In this document: positions 8,463 through 16,594 of the stretch, piece by piece | Position numbering within the stretch: the stretch's first letter is position 1 | How the letters are laid out: every line of letters starts with the position of its first letter | Assembly (NCBI GenBank): GCA_018673255.1 | Contig: JABHDC010000200.1 | Location: 1-46,631, forward strand | Length of the DNA: 46,631 nt | Direction of reading: 5' to 3' | DNA from: Gemmatimonadota bacterium | GTDB lineage: Bacteria; Latescibacterota; UBA2968; UBA8231 | The notes under the pieces: generated by a model | The model's database searches: none | What the model saw: the letters and a program-made list of their open reading frames with translations, nothing else | Told to the model about the DNA's origin: nothing | Program-made: the position numbers and the translations under genes

Positions 8463-8491
8463 TTGCCACTGGCCAGCAGTCGAGGTACTAT
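8463..8491 (+). promoter_or_regulatory. Candidate sigma70-type promoter for the small membrane protein gene
   Basis: TTGCCA (8463-8468, one mismatch to TTGACA) is separated by exactly 17 bp from TACTAT (8486-8491, four of six to TATAAT). Initiation about 7 nt downstream would leave a roughly 10-nt leader containing AGGAG at 8498-8502 before the ATG. Confidence 0.5.
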
Positions 8492-8507
8492 TCCCACAGG
8501 AGCTACA

Positions 8508-8717
8508 ATGATGACCAATCCACCACCTGACCATGGACCTTCCACGGCGGATATGCACTGGGGCATCGCCTATCTGCGCGAGGATATTCAGGATCTTCGA
8601 GGTGCACTTGCCCGTCTCGAAGACAAGATGGACGCTCGCTTTCAGTCCATGATGATGTGGACGATCGCAGGGCACGGTGTCGTGGCCGGCTCGATCATCG
8701 CGGCGATCAAGCTGTAG
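8508..8717 (+). CDS. Small coiled-coil plus single-membrane-helix protein
   Basis: A 69-aa protein of unknown function. After a Pro-rich start, residues about 22-46 form an amphipathic heptad pattern (YLREDIQDLRGALARLEDK) predicted to be coiled coil, followed by a C-terminal transmembrane segment (MWTIAGHGVVAGSIIAAI). The architecture recalls CCDC90-like or hemolysin-XhlA/holin-associated small proteins, but no family is certain. ATG 8508 (or 8511) has AGGAG at 8498-8502, and a good promoter lies immediately upstream, so expression is likely. It converges on the alcohol dehydrogenase gene with only 4 bp between the stops. Confidence 0.7.
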   Translation: MMTNPPPDHGPSTADMHWGIAYLREDIQDLRGALARLEDKMDARFQSMMMWTIAGHGVVAGSIIAAIKL

Positions 8718-8721
8718 CGAT

Positions 8722-9690
8722 CTATTCCTCCCAGGGGAGGTAGCAGACCTTCAGCGCTTCGCGTGACCGCAGCAATTCCACCCCTTCGGCATACCTCGAT
8801 AGTGGCAGTGTGTGTGTCACGATGGGGCGCAGGTCGAGACGCCCGTCTTCGATGAGAGCCAGGGCTCGCTGGGCGGCCTCGATGTTGTGTCGGCCGTAGC
8901 CGATGATATCGAGGTGCCCGCACCAGTGGCGCCAGCCATAGGCCGCATCATCGCGCAATACGCCGAACAACGCGACGGCATCCTTCGTGTGATCCATGAG
9001 AAACTCCACCGAGGCTGCCGCTCCGGCGCAATCGACTGAGATGTCCACGGGCCCTTCTTCGGAGGAGACGAAGTCAGCCTCTGTCGGTTCCACTGCGGCA
9101 TCGGCGCCGACGTCGAGGGCCAGTTGTCGCCGTTCCGCCACCGGATCCACGGCCACGACGCGCCCTGCACCCCAGGCGCGAGCCAGCTGCACCCCGAGGA
9201 TGCCGGCGGGTCCCAGGCCGCCGATGGCGACGGATTTTCCTTCAAGTCCACCGCGGTCAAGCAGTCGGTCGAAGGTGACCTGCAGGCACATGGCCAACTC
9301 GAGCGAGGCGATCGCCTCGGGTTCCAGATCGTTGCTGACCTCTATCAGCGACTTGGCCGCAAAGGGGACGAACTGGGCGTATCCACCCAGTCTGACATCC
9401 CCGCCACGATCCTGCCAGGCGGCGACGCGGGCGCCGACATAGAGATCCTTCACACCCGGGCCAAGTTCGACGACGTCGGCGACCAACTCATGGCCTGGTT
9501 GTCCGGGGGTGATGGGATAGGTCAGGCGGCCACCGGGGAACATGGACTCCCCCGACATCAGGTGCAGATCCCAGTGAGGGCAGGTGGTGATGGCGTGGAT
9601 CTTCAGCAGCACCTCACCCGTACCCGGCGTGGGCACGTCGACATCCTGCCATTCTGCTTGCTCGGGGGCAACGATCTGAAGTTGTTTCAT
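8722..9690 (-). CDS. Zinc-type alcohol dehydrogenase (MDR superfamily)
   Basis: This 322-aa medium-chain dehydrogenase/reductase would oxidise an alcohol or reduce an aldehyde with NAD(P). It has catalytic-zinc residues C37 and H67-E68 (PGQPGHE) and a Rossmann motif GGLGPAGILGVQLA, followed by VVAVDP with an acidic end to the second strand, favouring NAD. The four-cysteine structural zinc lobe is missing, consistent with its shorter-than-usual length. It is the last gene of the amidase-PhyH-thioesterase-PhyH cluster, 100 bp downstream of the second PhyH gene. No purine-rich RBS is visible before the ATG. It may process a product released by the cluster. Confidence 0.85.
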   Translation of the reverse strand: MKQLQIVAPEQAEWQDVDVPTPGTGEVLLKIHAITTCPHWDLHLMSGESMFPGGRLTYPITPGQPGHELVADVVELGPGVKDLYVGARVAAWQDRGGDVRLGGYAQFVPFAAKSLIEVSNDLEPEAIASLELAMCLQVTFDRLLDRGGLEGKSVAIGGLGPAGILGVQLARAWGAGRVVAVDPVAERRQLALDVGADAAVEPTEADFVSSEEGPVDISVDCAGAAASVEFLMDHTKDAVALFGVLRDDAAYGWRHWCGHLDIIGYGRHNIEAAQRALALIEDGRLDLRPIVTHTLPLSRYAEGVELLRSREALKVCYLPWEE

Positions 9691-9790
9691 TTTGGAGGTA
9701 TCGTCTCACCGTCTGGTCGTTCGATGTGCGATGATATTGGTGCGGCAAGGGTAGAGCCAGATGCACATTCCTTCAAGAGGTCACCGTCAC

Positions 9791-10657
9791 TCAGGCGCCG
9801 GTGGGAACAACACCTTCATTGACGATTGCCTGCCAGGTTTCCACCGATGGACAGACCCGCGCTGGATCCGCCTTCGACCGGGCGATGAAACCAGGCACGT
9901 CGTCCCGTCCCGTGGGCTGGCGTGGATCAGAATAGCGCAGATCCAGTGACCAGCGGATGTGATCGGAGAGATTGGGCACGGATCGGTGGATGGTCTTGTG
10001 CTGTATCAGGACGACGCCACCCCGGCGAACCGGACACATGACCCGGACACCGTCAGGTAGTTGATCCTCATCGAGTCCCTTGAAATTCCCAGCGGGGCCC
10101 ATGCCATCGGCATGATCGATTCGGGGCGTCCGGTGGCTGCCGGTGATGATCTCCATGCAGCCATTCTCAACCGTGGCATCCACGAGAGGGATCCAGAAGT
10201 TGACCATGAAGGTCTCTTCGGCATCGGCTTCGAGATAGCCGAGATCCTGGTGCCAGGGAACGACTGCCGCATCCTGGTAGGGCAGCTTGGCGCGCGCATT
10301 GAATTGCGGATGTGCGAGGATTTCAGGCCCGATGACGGACTCCACGATATCCAGCAGATCACAGCTGCTGAGAATCCTGAACATCCCCGCCGTGCGCAAT
10401 TTGCCCTGTACTAGTTTCTGCAGAGGCGCAGGATCCTGCAGTTGGTCACATAGACGGCTCAAACGCTGATGGAATCCGGATGTTTCGTGCCGGTCCTGGA
10501 GCAGACCATCCCGTTGAGCCTGCCGGGCATAGGTATCGATCCGCTCGCTCAGTTCTGCCTGGAGTGTCTCTAGCGCGGCGCCATCAAAGGCGTCCTCGAC
10601 GATGAGGAAACCCTCATCCTTGAACTGTGCAACCTGCGCGTTGCTCAATCCCGTCAT
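9791..10657 (-). CDS. Phytanoyl-CoA dioxygenase (PhyH) family protein
   Basis: This 288-aa Fe(II)/2-oxoglutarate oxygenase-like protein would hydroxylate an organic substrate. The iron facial triad is visible as H136-x-D138 (VPWHQDLGYL) and distal H224 (KTIHRSVPN), with R235 in RWSLDLRY for 2-oxoglutarate. The family includes lipid and natural-product oxygenases, and the substrate is not predictable. The start at 10657 is chosen because GGGAG sits 6 nt upstream; a longer frame to 10756 would run into the thioesterase gene. It begins 13 nt after the thioesterase stop. Confidence 0.88.
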   Translation of the reverse strand: MTGLSNAQVAQFKDEGFLIVEDAFDGAALETLQAELSERIDTYARQAQRDGLLQDRHETSGFHQRLSRLCDQLQDPAPLQKLVQGKLRTAGMFRILSSCDLLDIVESVIGPEILAHPQFNARAKLPYQDAAVVPWHQDLGYLEADAEETFMVNFWIPLVDATVENGCMEIITGSHRTPRIDHADGMGPAGNFKGLDEDQLPDGVRVMCPVRRGGVVLIQHKTIHRSVPNLSDHIRWSLDLRYSDPRQPTGRDDVPGFIARSKADPARVCPSVETWQAIVNEGVVPTGA

Positions 10658-10670
10658 CTGCTCTCCCATC

Positions 10671-11126
10671 TCATGGCTGTGAATCATCGCTCTGGACGGC
10701 GACGTAAACACCCTCGAAAGTCGCCAGATCACTGTCGCCCCGGACCAGGCGGACATTGAGCGTCACTCGGCCCTTGCCTCTTTCCTGCAGGGCTCGATCG
10801 AAGACAGACCAGGCATCCGGTCCCGGATCATCGCAGATGGCCTCGAAGTCACCATCGATCGGCGCATTGAATTCCATCTGCTGGCGTCGAATGACGAGAC
10901 GTACGCCCGGCTGCCCGTGCAATCGGGCATGGACCAGGGCCCATCCCGCGAGCATGGCCACCGAGGCCGCACTGCCACCAAAGATCGTGCCTCGGTGATT
11001 GATATTGGGTGCCAGGGGAGCCGTGAGGCACACCCCGGTCGCATCGACGCGGGTCACTCGCACACCCATGCTGATCGATTGTGGTATGTGCGTGTGCAGA
11101 TACGATTCGACGTCGGCCGCCTTCAT
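10671..11126 (-). CDS. Hotdog-fold thioesterase (YiiD C-terminal type)
   Basis: The 151-aa protein from ATG 11126 fits the single-domain YiiD_C/PaaI-like hotdog thioesterases that hydrolyse acyl-CoA or acyl-carrier thioesters. Key features are the central helix segment NHRGTIFGGSAASVAMLAGW, the preceding strand VCLTAPLAPN, and the following RLVIRRQQMEFNAP. The frame is open to 11432 but the extra 102 residues are low-quality and overlap the upstream PhyH gene, so they are excluded. GAAGG is a weak RBS. It lies between two PhyH genes, suggesting that the operon handles a CoA- or carrier-bound substrate. Confidence 0.83.
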   Translation of the reverse strand: MKAADVESYLHTHIPQSISMGVRVTRVDATGVCLTAPLAPNINHRGTIFGGSAASVAMLAGWALVHARLHGQPGVRLVIRRQQMEFNAPIDGDFEAICDDPGPDAWSVFDRALQERGKGRVTLNVRLVRGDSDLATFEGVYVAVQSDDSQP

Positions 11127-11205
11127 GTCGCGCGCCTTCGTGATGGGCTGACGTACGAGGAGCGACCAGCATCCGGGTCCATGGCAGCGCCGTCGAAGAC
11201 CGCGT

Positions 11206-12084
11206 TCACTCGCCCTTCCAACTCGGATCGATGCCGACGTAGCCATCTGCATAACGCTTGAGATGGTCCGGTAATTCGGCAGCAAAGGTCTGAGCCGACT
11301 CGGGCAAATCCCACGGCGTGTCGATGCGGTGAGCACGGTCGCGGAAGCCCACGGCACAGGAGAGGCGGTCCGTCTCCTCCTGGTTGGAGAAGGCGCCATG
11401 CTGTGTCCGATGGGCGAAGACGAGGCAGTCACCCGGGTCGGTGATCAGTGGTACGAGTCCCGGCATGTCGAAGCCATCGTAGGGACTCTCGGAACTCCCG
11501 TCATCCTTGCAGAAGGAACGCTGATTCGCTGTGAGCTTGAATCCTTCAGGGCCCTGCCATCCTTCCAGATGTGAATCCTCGATGACGCACAGTCCACCGT
11601 GGCTGGGGCGCGAGCCGGTGATATAGAACCACTTGCCGGAGGGCCAGAGACCTCGATTGAGCACATCTCCCGTGTTCTTCGGGGGACCGTCGTCGTAACC
11701 GCACCAGTCCGAGTGCCAGTTGACGATCTTCGAGCCCGGCTTCCGGATGATTGCGGCGGATCGATGCACACACAACTCGTCGGTGCCGATCAGCGCGCGA
11801 TGCAGATTCATGAAGGGCTCGTATTCGAGCAGGGCCCATGCATCGTAGGCCGTCTCAATGAACGACAGATGGGTTCGGCTCTCACCCGGATTCAGTGTGC
11901 CAGCCGGATCCACGACCCGCCGGACCTCCTGCTGCAGCATCTCGACCATGCTGTCGGGCAGAAGTCCTTTCACGATGGCGAAACCATGGGCATTTGTGCA
12001 GGCGCGCACTTCGTCGAGTTCGTCGGGGCGGAACTCGGTGCGGTAGTCGAAGGTGCGCTTGGTGATGTGGTCGGTCGAAGACAT
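11206..12084 (-). CDS. Phytanoyl-CoA dioxygenase (PhyH) family protein
   Basis: A 292-aa PhyH-type 2-oxoglutarate oxygenase with H124-x-D126 (VNWHSDWCG), distal H229 (HRTQHGAF) and a downstream Arg in TDRLSCAVGF. It is only distantly similar to the PhyH at 9791-10657, so the two are not a recent duplication; the long middle section (residues about 135-210) rich in Gly, Asp and Ser is specific to this copy. It starts 14 nt after the amidase stop and is followed after 79 nt by the thioesterase, so it belongs to the same operon. The two enzymes may act in sequence. Confidence 0.87.
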   Translation of the reverse strand: MSSTDHITKRTFDYRTEFRPDELDEVRACTNAHGFAIVKGLLPDSMVEMLQQEVRRVVDPAGTLNPGESRTHLSFIETAYDAWALLEYEPFMNLHRALIGTDELCVHRSAAIIRKPGSKIVNWHSDWCGYDDGPPKNTGDVLNRGLWPSGKWFYITGSRPSHGGLCVIEDSHLEGWQGPEGFKLTANQRSFCKDDGSSESPYDGFDMPGLVPLITDPGDCLVFAHRTQHGAFSNQEETDRLSCAVGFRDRAHRIDTPWDLPESAQTFAAELPDHLKRYADGYVGIDPSWKGE

Positions 12085-12098
12085 GCAGGTCTCTTCGG

Positions 12099-13523
12099 TC
12101 AGATGGCGATGGATGGGTGTCGATCGGCCCAGGGGCAGGTCGCTTCCAATTGGGCGGCCAGACGGAACAGGCGGGCCTCGTTGCCATAGGGCGCCATGAA
12201 TTGCACGCCCACGGGCAGGCCGGCATCATTCCAATGCAGTGGCAGTGAGATTGCCGGGACGCCGGTGCTGTTGGCGACGGGTGTCAGTCCGATATAGGAG
12301 AAGATCCGCCCGGCCATTTCCTCCGTCGACAGGGCCGGGTCGATATCCAGTGTGCCCAGCGGCAGGGGGGGTGCATTCAGGGTCGGCACGAGCCACAGGT
12401 CGACATCGGCGAAGAAGTTCGCCAGTTGACGTCCGATGGTCTGCACGAGACCGACAGCCAACAGATACTGCGACGCGCTGATCGTCTGCCCGATCTCGTA
12501 GGCGAGTTGCGTGAAGGGTTCGATCTCGTCGGGCTCAGGTGGTCGTCCGAGGGCCAGACTGATCGTGTCGATGGTGGATACCAGTCCCGATGCGAACATG
12601 GCCAACAGGGCCTGGTCGTGAGCATCCACGTCGAAGGGAACCGCCACTTCGTCCACATGGTGGCCGAGACCTTCACACAGGCTGGCGGCCGCATCGATGG
12701 CGGCCAGGCAATCAGGGTGGGCACCGACGGGTCGTGTGATCCCGATGCGAAGAGTCCCCGGCGCCGCACCGACTTCTTCGGTGTACGGGCGATCCGGTTC
12801 CATCGCCCAGTAGGGATCGCCGGGAGATGGCCCCCGAATGATATCGAGCAACAGGGCACTGTCACGGACCGAACGGGTCAAGGCATGTTCGGCTGTGAGG
12901 CCCGAGATGCGGTCGCCGCCTTGTGGCCCGAGGGTCGAACGACCCCTCGTGGGTTTGAGTCCGACGAGTCCACAGCAGGCGGCGGGAATCCGGATCGAGC
13001 CCCCGCCATCGTTCCCATGGGCTGCAGCCACCAGTCCGGCAGCGACGGCAGCGGCTGAGCCGCCTGACGAACCACCGGGAGAATTCTGCGGATTCCAGGG
13101 ATTGTGGGTGGGGCCGAACAGGACCGGTTCCGTTGTCGGCAGCAGGCCGAACTCGGGTGTGTTGGTCCGACCGACGAAGACCAAGCCTGCCTGCCGGTAA
13201 CGTCTGGTGATCTCGCTGTCTTCATCGGGGATATTGTCAACCAGCAGGCGACTGCCACAGGCCATCCTGATACCGGCCTGCGGTACACCCAGGTCCTTCA
13301 GCAGGAAGGGCACGCCGCGCAGCGGGCCATCGGGTAACTGCCCGGCGGCTTCCTGGCGAGCCTCCTCAAACAGTGGTGTGACGACCGCATTCAGCTGCGG
13401 ATTCAGCGCCTGGATGGCATCGATGCTGGCCTCGACCAACTCGGCAGGTGTGACCTGGCCGCGGCGGACCAGGTCTGCCTGAGCCGTCGCGTCGAGCCAC
13501 TTCATGTCATGGGCTGTGCTCAT
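12099..13523 (-). CDS. Amidase signature family hydrolase
   Basis: This 474-aa amidase-signature enzyme hydrolyses amides, releasing a carboxylate and an amine or ammonia. The Ser-cisSer-Lys triad is complete: K76 (PFLLKDLGV), S152 in GGSSGGS, and nucleophile S176 in GNDGGGSIRIPA, followed by CCGLVGLKPTRGR. It resembles broad-specificity amidases rather than GatA, and no gatB or gatC is present. There is no signal peptide. Two ATGs are possible, 13523 and 13505; neither has a Shine-Dalgarno sequence, but a good promoter ends 7 nt before 13523, consistent with a leaderless mRNA. It is the first gene of the five-gene operon. Confidence 0.9.
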   Translation of the reverse strand: MSTAHDMKWLDATAQADLVRRGQVTPAELVEASIDAIQALNPQLNAVVTPLFEEARQEAAGQLPDGPLRGVPFLLKDLGVPQAGIRMACGSRLLVDNIPDEDSEITRRYRQAGLVFVGRTNTPEFGLLPTTEPVLFGPTHNPWNPQNSPGGSSGGSAAAVAAGLVAAAHGNDGGGSIRIPAACCGLVGLKPTRGRSTLGPQGGDRISGLTAEHALTRSVRDSALLLDIIRGPSPGDPYWAMEPDRPYTEEVGAAPGTLRIGITRPVGAHPDCLAAIDAAASLCEGLGHHVDEVAVPFDVDAHDQALLAMFASGLVSTIDTISLALGRPPEPDEIEPFTQLAYEIGQTISASQYLLAVGLVQTIGRQLANFFADVDLWLVPTLNAPPLPLGTLDIDPALSTEEMAGRIFSYIGLTPVANSTGVPAISLPLHWNDAGLPVGVQFMAPYGNEARLFRLAAQLEATCPWADRHPSIAI

Positions 13524-13530
13524 GGCGCAA

Positions 13531-13559
13531 AGTATAGTTCGCGGACCCGCCAGAGTCAG
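13531..13559 (-). promoter_or_regulatory. Promoter for a leaderless amidase transcript
   Basis: On the minus strand CTGACT (13554-13559, four of six to TTGACA) and TATACT (13531-13536, five of six to TATAAT) are separated by exactly 17 bp. The ATG at 13523 lies 7 nt below the -10 box, where transcription should begin, and there is no RBS. The arrangement predicts a leaderless mRNA for the amidase operon. Confidence 0.6.
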
Positions 13560-13593
13560 CGCCGGCCCCATGCAAAGTCCTGGAGGCCTGGCA

Positions 13594-14436
13594 CTAGCGC
13601 ATGCTCATCCGGTAGGCCAGCGAGCGCCACAGGCCCAACATGGTCAGCACGGCGCCAAAGGCACACACGATCGTGGCGCCCGTTGGTGTGTCGAAGCCAA
13701 AGGACATGGCACATCCCACGATACTGACGGCAGAGCCGATTGCCCACGCGATCATCAGGCGACTCGACAACTGGCCGCCGAACAGCACAGCACACACTGC
13801 GGGAACGATGAGAAAGGAGAAGACGAGCAGGACACCCGCGATTGGCACGGATACGGTGATCACGAGGCCGAAGCTCACGTAGAAGAGGAAGTCCCACCAT
13901 CTCGAGTGACGAGTGGGTCCGTTCTGTTGGCCGGCTGGCGAAGGATCGAGTCCGGACAGCCCCAGAAAGCGACGGCGGAAGATCCAGTGCAGGACGCCGA
14001 CCACGGCGTAGACTGCACTGGCGATGCCGACGTCTGTCCAAGATACCCAGAGGATCTGCCCCACGAGCACCGTCTTGAGGTGTTCGGCTCCATGGGGTGA
14101 CCGATCCAGCACAAGGACGCTCGCTGCTGCTGCCACGACGTAGACGATCCCGATGAGCGCTTCATGCGGCAGGTCAGCACGATGCGACCGTGTGAGGGCA
14201 AACAAGCCCGCGCCGAAGAGTGTTGCCCCCAGGGAGGCTGCCAGCGCCTCTGGGCTGTGCAGGTCGTACCCGGCCAGGACAGCCAGCGCCGCGCCAAGGG
14301 CAGCGATCTGCGCCAGGGCGAGATCCACGAAGATGACACCGCGCGACAGAATGTGCGCACCCAGATAGGCATGCATGAGTACGAGGACGATACAGGCGGC
14401 AATCGGTGCGGCCATGAAAGTGAAGACGTCTATCAT
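13594..14436 (-). CDS. Metal ABC transporter permease (ABC-3/ZnuB type)
   Basis: This 280-aa inner-membrane protein has about eight hydrophobic segments and the ABC-3 family pattern: AHILSRGVIFVDLALAQIAALG near the N-terminus and FLIVPAVCAVLF near the C-terminus. The family forms the channel of zinc or manganese importers such as ZnuB and MntB. Its ATG shares one base with the stop of the binding-protein gene (TGATG), so translation is coupled. No ATP-binding subunit follows; the amidase operon starts instead. The ATPase must be encoded elsewhere or borrowed. Confidence 0.9.
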   Translation of the reverse strand: MIDVFTFMAAPIAACIVLVLMHAYLGAHILSRGVIFVDLALAQIAALGAALAVLAGYDLHSPEALAASLGATLFGAGLFALTRSHRADLPHEALIGIVYVVAAAASVLVLDRSPHGAEHLKTVLVGQILWVSWTDVGIASAVYAVVGVLHWIFRRRFLGLSGLDPSPAGQQNGPTRHSRWWDFLFYVSFGLVITVSVPIAGVLLVFSFLIVPAVCAVLFGGQLSSRLMIAWAIGSAVSIVGCAMSFGFDTPTGATIVCAFGAVLTMLGLWRSLAYRMSMR

Positions 14437-15377
14437 CAGGAGCCTTCTCCTGGCACTGGTTCTTCTGACATCGACGTCTCAAGCCGATCCAGGATCACGT
14501 CGATCAGGCTGATGTAGTTGTTGGCCTCCGCCACGGCCCCGACTGCAGCTGGCAGTTCCACGACACGGGCCGAAGTGCGCTGTGCCAAGCGGTCGGAGGG
14601 GCGCTCTTCGGCGAAGGTGGATCGCAGGATCACCCGAATCTGTTCCCGCTCGATGAGGGTGACCAATTCACTCACGTGGCGCGGTGTGGGGGGGATGCCG
14701 GGCTTCTCCTCGATGTAGGCGACGATTTCCAGACCGAGCCACGCGGCCAGGTATTCCCACTGCTTGTGGTGGGCGATGATCTTCGTGCCTCGCCACGACC
14801 GCGTCCGCTCTTTCCACGCGGCCAGGTGAGTGTCGAGTTCGAACGTGAAGTGTTCTCGTCGTTCCTCAAAGTAGGAAGCCTGATCGGGTCGCAGTTCCTG
14901 CAATCGTGACAGGATCGTGCCGCTGATCCGCCGTCCATTCAGTGGCGACAGCGTATAGTGCGGGTTGCCCCCCGGGTGGATGTCGCCCCGCGACCGGTCC
15001 AGCTCCATCGTCGGAATCTCAAGGATGGGCAGGCCAGTCGACGCATCCAGGATGCCATCGGCACCAGCAGCCAGGCGGGGATTGCGACTGCCTTCCACAA
15101 GCAGAGGCAACCAGCCGATCTCGAGTTCGAGTCCATTGAAGACAAGCAGGTCGGCCCCGTGCAGGCGGCGCATGTAGCTGGGGCGGGCGTCGACGTAGTG
15201 CGGATCCTGACTGCCTCGGGCGATCGCATCGACTTTGACCAGGTTGCCACCAACGGCCGCAGTCAGGGCAGCCAGATCCGTAGTCGTCGTCATGACACGC
15301 AGATCTCCTGCCGCAACAGACTGGACCGCGACACAGGTGGTGAGGAGTGACACCGTCAGCAGCATTGGAAGTCTCAT
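14436..15377 (-). CDS. Metal ABC transporter substrate-binding protein (ZnuA-like)
   Basis: A 313-aa periplasmic cluster-9 binding protein with a cleavable signal peptide ending near VQSVAA-GDL. Expected metal ligands are H60 (GSQDPHYVDARPS), H140 (GGNPHYTLSP) and H204 (IAHHKQWEYLA), plus an acidic residue in FAEERPSDRLA near 257. Three histidines favour zinc over manganese. The long His-rich loop of enterobacterial ZnuA is absent; the neighbouring outer-membrane protein carries a His-rich loop instead. It starts 14 nt after the barrel gene and overlaps the permease gene by one base. Confidence 0.9.
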   Translation of the reverse strand: MRLPMLLTVSLLTTCVAVQSVAAGDLRVMTTTTDLAALTAAVGGNLVKVDAIARGSQDPHYVDARPSYMRRLHGADLLVFNGLELEIGWLPLLVEGSRNPRLAAGADGILDASTGLPILEIPTMELDRSRGDIHPGGNPHYTLSPLNGRRISGTILSRLQELRPDQASYFEERREHFTFELDTHLAAWKERTRSWRGTKIIAHHKQWEYLAAWLGLEIVAYIEEKPGIPPTPRHVSELVTLIEREQIRVILRSTFAEERPSDRLAQRTSARVVELPAAVGAVAEANNYISLIDVILDRLETSMSEEPVPGEGS

Positions 15378-15391
15378 GGGGTCACTCCTTC

Positions 15392-16486
15392 TCAGTACCG
15401 GTGGGCGGGGTGAGAACCGATGGTGACGTTCAGTTGCAGCATGATCGTGTTCGATGTTTCGCCCAGCGTCTCCTGACGGTCGGCCTGCACGCGAATCGAG
15501 GAGAATTCACTTGGGACGAAGCCGAGCAGTGTGCTCAGGCGCCAGTCTTCTTCGTCTCCCGGGATGCCCATCCGGTCAAAGCGTGCCTGCAGCCACCAGC
15601 GACGGGCCACCTGCACCTGCAGAGAAGAATAGAAGCCACCCTCTTCCTCATCCCCGTGCGCGGTGCCATCCCTGGCACGCAGGTATTCGGTCTGCCAGAT
15701 CGCGCGGCGTCCCCAGCCATCCAGGTCACGCCATTGTAGTGTGCCATTGGCACTCAGCAACGAGGAAGTCCGCTCGGCCGCATTCGTGCCTCGGCCACTG
15801 GAGGCGCCCAACTCGGCGGTCCAGTTGGACCCCATGTCCCAGAAGCTTCGGGCGTGGCCCAGATAGAGCAGATCCTGTCCGTCAGGGCTGGCGAATCGCT
15901 CGGAGCGTCCGTCCAGCACCTGGCCGGTCACTTCCAGATACCAGGGCAGAGGGGAGAGCCAACTGATGGAAACACCGTCATCCACCAGGCCTTCATCTCC
16001 CAGCAGGTGCCCGTGCACCAGGGGGCCATTGAGGAAGAGATACTGGTGTGCATGTAGCAGGTTGTGTCGTCCCAGTGACGCGTAGAATCGCCCCACCTTC
16101 AGTTGCAGACCGGCCGGCAGTGATTGGGAAGTGACGAAACCTTCTTCGAGTTCTACCCCTTCACCACCAGGGAAGGCCAGGATGAGATCGGCCTTGAAGT
16201 AAGCGTCCACGATCGAGGTCAGTTGCAGTTCAACTTCCTGCACACGCAGCCCGGTTTCGGTCCCGACACCATGACCGTGTTCGTGTTCGGCATGCTCATC
16301 CTCAGCGCCATGGTGGTCCGCGTCTCCGGCCCAGACGCCGTCGAAGAGGGCGTTGACACTGATGGCCGGATTGAATGCGCGTGAGATTCCGGTTACGCTG
16401 GATCCTCCATCTCCGGCCTGAAGCGGGAGGGGGTCCAGGTAAAGCATGGCCACACCCATGACTGTGGCGAGTCGGATGAATCGCAT
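15392..16486 (-). CDS. Outer-membrane beta-barrel protein with His-rich segment, probable metal porin
   Basis: The 364-aa protein has a signal peptide (cleavage near PLQA-GDG), then a His/Glu/Asp-rich segment at residues 57-72 (ADHHGAEDEHAEHEHGHG), and the rest alternates polar and aromatic strands such as GLQLKVGRFYASLGRHNLLHAHQYLF and WWLQARFDRMG, ending in an aromatic (HRY) as for BAM substrates. It has no TonB-plug features. Its position directly upstream of ZnuA and ZnuB homologues suggests a zinc-capturing porin. GAGGAG precedes the ATG at 9 nt. Exact family not recognised with certainty. Confidence 0.75.
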   Translation of the reverse strand: MRFIRLATVMGVAMLYLDPLPLQAGDGGSSVTGISRAFNPAISVNALFDGVWAGDADHHGAEDEHAEHEHGHGVGTETGLRVQEVELQLTSIVDAYFKADLILAFPGGEGVELEEGFVTSQSLPAGLQLKVGRFYASLGRHNLLHAHQYLFLNGPLVHGHLLGDEGLVDDGVSISWLSPLPWYLEVTGQVLDGRSERFASPDGQDLLYLGHARSFWDMGSNWTAELGASSGRGTNAAERTSSLLSANGTLQWRDLDGWGRRAIWQTEYLRARDGTAHGDEEEGGFYSSLQVQVARRWWLQARFDRMGIPGDEEDWRLSTLLGFVPSEFSSIRVQADRQETLGETSNTIMLQLNVTIGSHPAHRY

Positions 16487-16558
16487 CGTGATGTCTCCTC
16501 TGGAGTTGGTACGATCAGACGGACTGCCGGCAACTCAATCGCACCAGCAGCCACGACA

Positions 16559-16577
16559 CCGTCGAAGGAATCGACGG
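16559..16577. promoter_or_regulatory. Short inverted repeat upstream of the metal-uptake genes
   Basis: CCGTCGA and TCGACGG form perfect 7-bp arms around AGGAA. The site lies between the DUF2946-like gene and the His-rich barrel gene, so it could be an operator for metal control or part of a weak terminator. It does not resemble the Zur boxes I know. Confidence 0.3.
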
Positions 16578-16594
16578 CGAAACGGATCTGATTT

